Of a DNA stretch of 5,003 nt, positions 1-5,003 are shown piece after piece (the first letter of the stretch is position 1; each line of letters begins with the position of its first letter). The translations under genes were made by a program, and so were the position numbers. The notes under the pieces were generated by a model. The model was not told where the DNA came from, ran no database searches, and saw only the letters and a program-made list of their open reading frames with translations. Source of the DNA: JAGTVG01 sp965365275. Its GTDB lineage: Bacteria > Bacteroidota > Bacteroidia > Cytophagales > Cyclobacteriaceae. The stretch is taken from NCBI GenBank assembly GCA_965365275.1, contig CBDUBA010000217.1, forward strand, positions 1-5,003, in the 5' to 3' direction.

Positions 1-379
1 ACAACATCCGAATATCTGGCCCTGGGGAGATGTCTGGGATCCGGAAAAGTGCAACAATCCTCAGGATACCAATCCGGCAGGTGGCGGACACCTGGTAAAC
101 CAGAGTGCTCCGGTGGGTAGTTACCCGGATGGCGCCAGTCCCTACGGATGTATGGATATGGTAGGCAATGCCTATGAATGGGTAGCAGATGAGGCGAAGT
201 CTTACCCCGGGAGCAAAAGATCATTCCACCACGAAGGATATCATTTTGTAAGGGGAGGCTGCTGGGATGACGGGCCTGCGAATGTGCGGTGTGCATTTCG
301 TCTCTGGTATCTGCCCCGAAGCAGTGGTGGGGTCGGACCGGGTGACAGCGATTACATCGGATTCAGGATTGCTAGGTAG
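1..379 (+). CDS. SUMF1/FGE-sulfatase-fold protein, C-terminal part (5' end outside window)
   Basis: The reading frame is open from base 2 and ends with TAG at 377-379, giving 125 residues of a longer protein. The family hallmarks appear in order: WPWGDVWDPEKCN (residues about 6-18), APVGSYPDGASPYGCMDMVG (36-55), NAYEW (56-60), VRGGCW followed by VRCAFR, and a terminal GFRIAR. This is the C-terminal half of the formylglycine-generating-enzyme fold shared by SUMF1, EgtB and PvdO proteins. True aerobic FGEs carry two copper-binding cysteines shortly after the GGS(W/Y) motif; here that stretch reads WDDGPANV with no cysteine, so sulfatase activation is unlikely. A cysteine sits inside GGCW instead of the usual serine. 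A GTG at 113 lies in the middle of the domain and is not the start. Bacterial relatives are often exported and linked to glycan-degradation loci, but the export signal would be outside the window. The fold call is secure; the function is open. Confidence 0.88.
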   Translation, partial: QHPNIWPWGDVWDPEKCNNPQDTNPAGGGHLVNQSAPVGSYPDGASPYGCMDMVGNAYEWVADEAKSYPGSKRSFHHEGYHFVRGGCWDDGPANVRCAFRLWYLPRSSGGVGPGDSDYIGFRIAR

Positions 380-681
380 ACCGGTTTTTCTCTGAGTGCT
401 TTGACACCCTCCACTGCCAGTAAATCAGGACCGGGACAAGCGGCACTTCGATAAAAGTAAATATGATCATAGGGGTGGGTGGATATCCAGAGCAGGGACA
501 GGCCTAAACCCAATCCCAGCCCTCCAAAAAAACGAAGGTTGCTATCCAAAGCCGGAACGTCGGGAATTTCAATTGCATTGTATACAGAACTTTGAATGCC
601 AACAACCAGGCTCATACTGGCCAGCGTTATCGTTAAAACAGCAATTACCACATTGATAATTGGAAGCAAAGTCCGTTGCAT
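352..681 (-). CDS. Small DUF4345-like membrane protein, degenerate C-terminus, possible pseudogene
   Basis: The frame encodes 109 residues. Residues about 7-29 form one hydrophobic helix, and residues 45-66 (LDSNLRFFGGLGLGLGLSLLW) match the DUF4345 signature of a polar turn, LR, a glycine-rich helix and LLW. IYFYR at 74-78 fits the start of the next helix, but the sequence after it (SAACPGPDLLAVEGVKALRE) is neither hydrophobic nor carries the expected G-G-x-G-R-x-x-S motif. The next frame over the same bases is hydrophobic (LVPVLIYW), which suggests one or more frameshifts near 400-450. The stop at 352-354 lies inside the conserved tail of the convergent SUMF1-like gene, a 28-bp overlap that would result if the original end had been lost. 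The start is 5 bp past the stop of the DUF4874/DUF4832 lipoprotein gene, so the two are probably co-transcribed. No function is known to me for DUF4345. The N-terminal call is fair, and intact status is doubtful. Confidence 0.55.
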   Translation of the reverse strand: MQRTLLPIINVVIAVLTITLASMSLVVGIQSSVYNAIEIPDVPALDSNLRFFGGLGLGLGLSLLWISTHPYDHIYFYRSAACPGPDLLAVEGVKALREKPVYLAILNPM

Positions 682-686
682 ACTTG

Positions 687-2117
687 CTATTCTTCACGTA
701 TGATCACATTTGCTAATAATGAGTTATAACCGGTAGATGCCTCCCACACATTCTGATTGGCCAGGCGAATTGAATACCTCGGGTCGGCATTCAATGTCTG
801 TTCAGGATCCGGCAGGTTCAGGAGCACTTCATATTCTCCAGGACTGAATGATGCCGGAACAGTCATACTGAATTCCACCTCTATCTCCCCGTCATCCGGC
901 AACCACCTCCTGGGATCTTTATTGATCTTAAACCTATTGACAGTGTTTTCGCTTTTGGAGCGTAACACCAGTTCCAGGTCCCGGGCATTATAAGGCGTAG
1001 CATAACCATCGTTTTGAATGGTAAAGCTGACAGCTAAGGTCGAGTCAACCGGTACAGACTTGGGGATCTCAGAGCGTATCAGCCTGAAGCGATAGCCCAG
1101 GCGTTTTGCCACCTCGTTATAGCAGCCCTGTTCCACCCAGCTGTCCAGCACACAAGCAATAAAATCCTTATTGAGTGCACTCCATCTCATTCTTTCAAGT
1201 TCTTCCAATGCATGCGGACAATCTGATCCAGGGGGATTACAATTGCAGGTTTCACCCTCCTGTGGCAGGTATTTATTCTCCTGGCTCAGGTAATCCTTCT
1301 GTGCATTAAGACTTTCTTCGTCAATTGGCCAATAGGTTCCCCAGTCATCCACATCAGCCACAAAACAATCGTTGTGATGCCCGGTCCTGGAACGATTACT
1401 TTGATCATAGGCCTGCGCTGACCCGATGGGTTCATCCGTTCCATAAATATCCTTTTTAGCCTGCTGGTACCTGATTGCTACGGTTCTGGATTCTGGCAGT
1501 GCATCCAACAGTTTGAATAATATAGTCCTCATATCATCCGGATTTGCCAACCCATTGCTCGAAGTATGCCATTCTCCCCATCTTCCGATAAAACCGCCTT
1601 CCATCAGGGCAATTACATCTGCATTCTGCTGAAGAATGGGGGCCAGTTGATCTATATGTGACAAAATAACGTCCTGCGGTGCATCCAGGTGGGGTTCCGG
1701 TTCATTAAAAGTATAGGCAAAACGCAGGACGATCTTGAATCCCTGTTCCCTGATCATTTTCATATCATCCCGGATATGCTGCAGGTAATCTACTGAAATC
1801 GGATCAGCCCGAAAGGTGGTCATACTGTATAATCTCCGGATCAGGGTGATATTCTGGCTCCGTAATTGTTCAAAATAACCCGGCCAAAGTGCCAGTGGAG
1901 CATTGCTGTCAGATAGTTCCTGCCCATAGAATCCCCGTTCGGGGTTGGGAAAATTTGATTGATCTTCAGCATATTCTGTATATATTATATTTTCATCCTT
2001 CGGATCAGCGTCCTCCTTGTTACAGCCTGACAGGATACCTGTCAGGATTACTGATAGCAGGAACAATGAAACCCTATAGACCTTAGCATTATTCATCTTT
2101 ATCAAATTTACTTGCAT
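687..2117 (-). CDS. Exported lipoprotein with DUF4874 and DUF4832 domains
   Basis: A protein of 476 residues. The N-terminus has a basic stretch, a hydrophobic core (about 16-29) and a lipobox ending LSG-Cys32, so it is predicted to be a lipoprotein anchored at the inner or outer membrane. A second ATG at 2094-2096 (Met8, MNNAKVYR) gives a more typical signal length and may be the true start; neither start has a clear ribosome binding site. DUF4874 covers about 44-210, with NPERGFYG (58-65), an RFAY segment (132-135) and GGFIGRWGEWH (174-184). DUF4832 follows, with RTGHHNDCF (244-252), a cysteine-rich stretch (Cys291, 293, 300, 322, 332), LGYRF (340-344) and the C-terminal block with LNLPD, DPRYSIRLAN and TGYNSL (about 432-467). 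The two domains usually occur together in secreted bacterial and fungal proteins of unproven activity; the first resembles a TIM-barrel glycosidase. I infer a glycan-processing role from the neighbouring GH27 and GH109 genes. No catalytic residue can be assigned with confidence, although Glu182 of WGEW is a candidate. Confidence 0.85.
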   Translation of the reverse strand: MQVNLIKMNNAKVYRVSLFLLSVILTGILSGCNKEDADPKDENIIYTEYAEDQSNFPNPERGFYGQELSDSNAPLALWPGYFEQLRSQNITLIRRLYSMTTFRADPISVDYLQHIRDDMKMIREQGFKIVLRFAYTFNEPEPHLDAPQDVILSHIDQLAPILQQNADVIALMEGGFIGRWGEWHTSSNGLANPDDMRTILFKLLDALPESRTVAIRYQQAKKDIYGTDEPIGSAQAYDQSNRSRTGHHNDCFVADVDDWGTYWPIDEESLNAQKDYLSQENKYLPQEGETCNCNPPGSDCPHALEELERMRWSALNKDFIACVLDSWVEQGCYNEVAKRLGYRFRLIRSEIPKSVPVDSTLAVSFTIQNDGYATPYNARDLELVLRSKSENTVNRFKINKDPRRWLPDDGEIEVEFSMTVPASFSPGEYEVLLNLPDPEQTLNADPRYSIRLANQNVWEASTGYNSLLANVIIREE

Positions 2118-2381
2118 AGGTTAATTACTTTATTTCCTTTTTAAAGGACTCCGTTCTCTATTTGTGAAACAAAATGGTTCTAATTGGGGATTCATGTTAT
2201 TCTATCCAACAATTAAAACCCAGGAATTCAAGACTTTCTGAAATACCCTATTTCTAATTTCAATCTGATCCTCTACAGCTACTTATAGGATGTCAATTAG
2301 AGATAATTCTCTGCCTAATCATTTATTACTTAGTTATTCAGAGCCAGAGGCAGATGTATAAACCTGCTTATCATTTTCCTA
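2118..2381. other. AT-rich intergenic region, no gene seen
   Basis: These 264 bases lie between the start of the lipoprotein gene and the stop of the GH27 gene, both on the - strand. All frames are broken by stops. I find no tRNA-like fold, no stem followed by a T-run that would act as a terminator for GH27, and no convincing promoter pair for the lipoprotein gene, though its length suggests that gene may have its own promoter here. A short palindrome, AGAGA-TAAT-TCTCT at 2299-2312, is too small to interpret. Confidence 0.6.
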
Positions 2382-3752
2382 TCATTGCATCCCACTTAGT
2401 TTTAGCAGGACGGAACCATGCGGTAAAACCTGCCATGAAATATCATTTTCAAACTGTCCTGAGTCCTGTTTATTCCAAAGATCGCGCACATTCACCTTTC
2501 CTTTAATACCAATTTCTTCAAAGGAAACTATAATCGGTGTTTCAAGATCTTCTCCCAGGTTGAATAAGGCTAAATATTTATCCACCGATCCCGGTACATC
2601 CGCTAGCCAGGCCACGTGGTTGCCTCTTCTGAAAAGCTGATGGTTATTGGTGCTGTTCTGGTTGACTTGCAGTACTTCCTCATTAGTGAGAAGCCTTAAC
2701 TCTACAGGTCGCATCATCATCAGGTCGCCACCATACATCATGGGAGACCGGCCGATCGACCAGAGCGTCATTAATGTAAACATTTCAACTTCTGTAAAGT
2801 TGGACCTTCTTTCAACTCCGTGTCCCGGTCCGCGTCTGTTCAGCAAGCCTATTGGGATCATATCTGCATCAGGCCAATGTCCAGGCCCGATAAATTTCTC
2901 CCATTTATACAATAATTCAAATTGTTCTTCTAACTGTGGCCAGTCATCCCAGAAATCGGCAGATATGCGCCAAAGGTTGGCATGTTTCATCACATGCTTA
3001 GCCTGTTCCCCGGGTGTTTCATCACCTGGTGATAAACTGAGGACGATGGGCCGGCCACAATTATCAATGGCTTTGCGAACCGCTTCTATCTCCTGCTTGT
3101 GATACGGTGTGGAAATGTCATCAACTTTAACGTAATCCACTCCCCATGAGGCATACAATTCAAAAAGCGAGTTATAATACTCCTGCGCACCTGGTTTTGA
3201 CATATCCACGCCGTACATCAGGTTCAGCCAACGGCAGGTGCTGCCGGTATCAGCAATCTGGTCGGCTGTGTAATTGGTACCCTTAACCGGTAATTTCCTG
3301 GCGACGGCTTCTCGTGGTATTCCCCGCATCACATGAATGCCGAATTTAAGTCCCAGGCTGTGAATGTAATCACTTATCTCTTTAAATCCTTTGCCCTTCT
3401 CAGCTGACGGGAAACGGTCAACAGCGGGTTGCAGCCTTCCGTATTGGTCCATTGGAAGAGAAGGAGCGAACTCAGGTGTTTGTGGGGGATTGTTCAAAGC
3501 ACCAACATAGGGATAATACCAGCAGTAATCGATAACGATATACTCCCATCCTACTCTTTTCAGATGAGCCGCCATCATATCAGCGTTGCCTTTTACTTCC
3601 CTCTCATTTACCGCTGCACCAAAACAGTCATAACTATTCCATCCCAGGGGTGGCTTTTCTGCCCATTCATAGAAGGCTCTGTCCTGGGAAATGCTTTTTT
3701 GACTAAAAATGGTGGCTGACAGGAACAGCAAAACAATAATAGTACTTTTCAT
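2382..3752 (-). CDS. Glycoside hydrolase family 27 enzyme (alpha-galactosidase-like), secreted
   Basis: A protein of 456 residues. Residues 1-23 form a Sec signal peptide (MKSTIIVLLFLSATIFSQ...) with no lipobox cysteine, so a periplasmic or secreted enzyme is expected. The GH27 barrel begins at PPLGWNSYDCFG (34-45) and continues through IDYCW (74-78), FGIHVMRGIPREAV (137-150), YGVDMSKPG (180-188), WGVDYVKVDD (203-212), WRISADFWDDW (261-271) and GPGHWPDADMIPIG (289-302). A beta-sandwich C-terminal domain fills about 350-456. By alignment to classical GH27 enzymes, Asp211 in K-V-D is the nucleophile and Asp266 in the S-A-D motif is the acid/base, so the retaining machinery is intact. The sugar-binding positions differ: IDYCW replaces IDDCW, and KVDD lacks the Gly-Cys that normally follows the nucleophile. 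The usual substrates are terminal alpha-Gal or alpha-GalNAc, with beta-L-arabinopyranose also known in the family, so the exact sugar is uncertain. The start codon is well placed at the signal peptide; no Shine-Dalgarno sequence is visible. Confidence 0.93.
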   Translation of the reverse strand: MKSTIIVLLFLSATIFSQKSISQDRAFYEWAEKPPLGWNSYDCFGAAVNEREVKGNADMMAAHLKRVGWEYIVIDYCWYYPYVGALNNPPQTPEFAPSLPMDQYGRLQPAVDRFPSAEKGKGFKEISDYIHSLGLKFGIHVMRGIPREAVARKLPVKGTNYTADQIADTGSTCRWLNLMYGVDMSKPGAQEYYNSLFELYASWGVDYVKVDDISTPYHKQEIEAVRKAIDNCGRPIVLSLSPGDETPGEQAKHVMKHANLWRISADFWDDWPQLEEQFELLYKWEKFIGPGHWPDADMIPIGLLNRRGPGHGVERRSNFTEVEMFTLMTLWSIGRSPMMYGGDLMMMRPVELRLLTNEEVLQVNQNSTNNHQLFRRGNHVAWLADVPGSVDKYLALFNLGEDLETPIIVSFEEIGIKGKVNVRDLWNKQDSGQFENDISWQVLPHGSVLLKLSGMQ

Positions 3753-3819
3753 GATCGATATAATTTAGTTTTATGTAATATTTTCAACAACATTACAAAC
3801 ACGATTCATTACCTTATTT

Positions 3820-3827
3820 CAAATATA
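3820..3827 (-). promoter_or_regulatory. Candidate Bacteroidota -7 promoter box for the GH27 gene
   Basis: Read on the - strand this is TATATTTG, an exact match to the TAnnTTTG -7 element used by the primary sigma factor of Bacteroidota. It would place the transcript start roughly 60 bases before the GH27 ATG. A TTTG occurs upstream at 3837-3840, but only 9 bases separate the two, much less than the usual spacing of about 19, so the -33 element is not convincing. An eight-base match in AT-rich DNA can easily arise by chance. Confidence 0.3.
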
Positions 3828-3842
3828 TATCTCTATCAAAGG

Positions 3843-3883
3843 ACGTAATTAGATGGGTTTTTCTCTGATCACAGCCATTACGT
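3843..3883. repeat. Spaced inverted repeat ACGTAAT / ATTACGT
   Basis: Perfect 7-base arms at 3843-3849 and 3877-3883 face each other across 27 bases. The pair lies about 16 bases upstream (on the - strand) of the candidate -7 box of the GH27 gene, where an activator or repressor site could sit. The spacer does not form a strong stem, so an RNA hairpin is less likely than a protein-binding site. It could also be coincidence. Confidence 0.3.
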
Positions 3884-4013
3884 TGGTGCGGTTTTCTTGG
3901 ATATGAAAAAGAAAAATATAAGAAATATATAAACCCTAATAATTCGTCTCATTCCGATACATTCAATTGCCGGTTGGATCAGTTTTCAAATATTATTTTA
4001 GCTAAATTTCGCT

Positions 4014-5003
4014 TTATATCCTTTCTCTCACACCTGTTGTAGCTCCCCCTTCCAGCGTCATATCATGCGGCTTGTTGTGCTTCCAGGCACCTCTCGTGAA
4101 ATCCGGAACATCGATAGAATTTGACCGGTTCGCTACCGACCACTCACTTAAAGGAGTAATGCAACTCCATGCAGCTGCATCATACACGTCCATATCAAGT
4201 GGCAATCCATTACGCAGACAGTCAATCATTCGCCAGTCCATTATGAAGTCCATACCACCATGCCCGCCAATCTTTTTGGCGATATTCCCGATATGTTTTA
4301 CAATTTCCGGGGTATATTCCTCTTCCAGCTTACGCATTTCCTCATCGCTGACCCATTCATGCTCTGTCGATATCCGCGCAGGCTCAGGCCATTTTCGGGC
4401 GACGCCCTTTGTACCACTGACCAGGTGGATCCTGGAATAGGGCCTTGGTGAAATAATGTCATGTTGTATCATGATGGTCTTTCCAAGATCGGTTTTAACA
4501 ACTGTCGTATTCATATTCCCCTTATAACTGATACCGGCATACTTTTTATAAAAATCATCCAAGGCGGCCAGTTCCGCTGCTTTTTTTGCGGTCTGGAAAT
4601 CGTTGGACGACATGGATGTAAGATAATCCATTTTATCTCCCCGGTTGATGTTCAGGACCTGGCAAACCGGTCCGAGGCCATGTGTCGGATACAGGTTCCC
4701 ATCGCGTTTATTTTCCTCTAGCCGCCACATATCAGAATACTGGTTCTTGTTAAAAAGCATATCCAATAAAGTATGGATATAGGACCCTTCCACATGAACG
4801 ATCTCTCCAAAGAAATCCTGGCGAGCCATATTCAGTGTTATCAGTTCGAAGAAATCATAGCAACAATTCTCCAGCATCATACAATGTTTCTTTGTTTTTT
4901 CTGATGTCTCAACGAGTTGCCAGCATTCATCTAGCGTCTTAGCTGCCGGGACCTCCGTTGCAACATGTTTCCCCTGCTCCATCGCATATACAGCCATTGG
5001 AGT
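4014..5003 (-). CDS. GH109 NAD-dependent glycosidase (Gfo/Idh/MocA fold), probable alpha-N-acetylgalactosaminidase, N-terminus outside window
   Basis: The frame stays open through base 5003 (two more codons, Thr-Pro, precede the Met at 4995-4997), and family members are usually about 430-470 residues, so roughly the first 100 residues with the Rossmann nucleotide-binding motif are missing. Counting from that Met, GKHVATEVPAA (9-19) is the GH109 form of the Gfo/Idh/MocA 'EKP' region. It is followed by CMMLENCCYDFFE (39-51), GEIVHVEGSYIH (64-75), GNLYPTHGLGPVCQ (100-113), NINRGDKMDYLTSMSSN (116-132), IMIQHDIISPRPYSRIHLVS (about 175-194), GGHGGMDFIMDWR (244-256) and VPDFTRGAW (about 297-305). 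These blocks are near-diagnostic for GH109, in which a bound NAD transiently oxidises C3 of the sugar to allow elimination and water addition. The characterised activity is removal of terminal alpha-GalNAc, as from blood-group A antigen, although other specificities exist. Many members carry a Tat signal, which would lie outside the window. Confidence 0.92.
   Translation of the reverse strand, partial: TPMAVYAMEQGKHVATEVPAAKTLDECWQLVETSEKTKKHCMMLENCCYDFFELITLNMARQDFFGEIVHVEGSYIHTLLDMLFNKNQYSDMWRLEENKRDGNLYPTHGLGPVCQVLNINRGDKMDYLTSMSSNDFQTAKKAAELAALDDFYKKYAGISYKGNMNTTVVKTDLGKTIMIQHDIISPRPYSRIHLVSGTKGVARKWPEPARISTEHEWVSDEEMRKLEEEYTPEIVKHIGNIAKKIGGHGGMDFIMDWRMIDCLRNGLPLDMDVYDAAAWSCITPLSEWSVANRSNSIDVPDFTRGAWKHNKPHDMTLEGGATTGVRERI

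Larger units (their letters stand above)
3753..4013. other. AT-rich intergenic region with possible regulatory signals
   Basis: These 261 bases separate the GH109 stop from the GH27 start, both on the - strand. There is no coding frame and no RNA gene visible. The region includes an A-rich run on the + strand (about 3903-3933), a spaced inverted repeat and a Bacteroidota-type -7 box. No stem-plus-T-run terminator for GH109 is apparent. The length and the promoter-like box suggest GH27 is transcribed from its own promoter instead of only by read-through from GH109. Confidence 0.55.

Noticed and set aside
113..115. GTG as a start codon for the SUMF1-like protein
   Set aside because: The family motif WPWGDVWDPEKCN is encoded upstream in the same frame (17-55), so the GTG is an internal valine.
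380..420. Bidirectional terminator between the convergent genes
   Set aside because: There is a short T-run at about 385-389 but no GC-rich stem in front of it on either strand.
757..993. 78-codon open frame on the + strand
   Set aside because: It lies wholly inside the DUF4832 coding region on the other strand and shows no recognisable domain; a shadow frame. The same applies to + strand frames at 1889-2086, 2647-3102, 3429-3719, 4072-4440, 4260-4451 and 4461-4721.
1695..1709. NEP tripeptide (residues 138-140) in the DUF4874 protein as a GH-A clan acid/base motif
   Set aside because: As I recall the family, this loop is variable and the NEP is not a conserved feature; it may be chance. The WGEW block is the stronger candidate.
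2299..2312. AGAGA-TAAT-TCTCT palindrome as a terminator or operator
   Set aside because: The 5-bp AT-rich stem has no following T-run and lies about 70 bases past the GH27 stop; easily expected by chance in AT-rich DNA.
3861..3876. CRP-like half site around CTGATCACA
   Set aside because: Only one half of the TGTGA-N6-TCACA pattern is present, and Bacteroidota do not generally use that consensus.

Overview
The window looks like a carbohydrate-active locus from a member of the Bacteroidota. The evidence is the gene content (a lipoprotein with a short SPII signal, a GH27 glycosidase with an SPI signal, a GH109 enzyme and an SUMF1-type protein), the mid-range G+C judged by eye, the AT-rich gaps between genes, the lack of clear Shine-Dalgarno sequences, and a TAnnTTTG-type -7 box upstream of one gene. 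No rRNA, tRNA, insertion sequence, CRISPR array or phage gene is visible. Genus cannot be read from the sequence.

Layout: the left edge (1-379, + strand) is the 3' end of a formylglycine-generating-enzyme-like (SUMF1/FGE-sulfatase fold) gene. Everything else is on the - strand. In transcription order these are a GH109 NAD-dependent glycosidase (5003-4014, 5' end outside the window), a GH27 glycosidase (3752-2382), a lipoprotein with DUF4874 and DUF4832 domains (2117-687), and a small membrane protein of DUF4345 type (681-352). The last one looks degenerate in its C-terminal third and runs into the end of the SUMF1-like gene. The two gaps of about 260 bp (2118-2381 and 3753-4013) are AT-rich and carry no gene. 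The second holds a candidate promoter box and a spaced inverted repeat.

How the genes may work together: GH109 and GH27 are unrelated folds with unrelated chemistry (NAD-assisted elimination/addition versus a double-Asp retaining mechanism), yet both families include enzymes that remove alpha-linked Gal/GalNAc-type sugars. With the exported DUF4874/DUF4832 protein, the locus plausibly trims alpha-linked terminal sugars from a complex glycan or glycoprotein in the periplasm or at the cell surface. No SusC/SusD pair, sulfatase or regulator lies within the window, so a complete polysaccharide utilisation locus cannot be claimed. The GH27 enzyme has an altered sugar-binding pocket (IDYCW instead of IDDCW, KVDD instead of K-x-D-G-C), so its database name 'alpha-galactosidase' should be treated as provisional.

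Nothing here is clearly a new system. The best leads are the GH27 pocket changes, the uncharacterised DUF4874/DUF4832 lipoprotein in a glycosidase context, and the broken-looking DUF4345 gene at the convergent junction.
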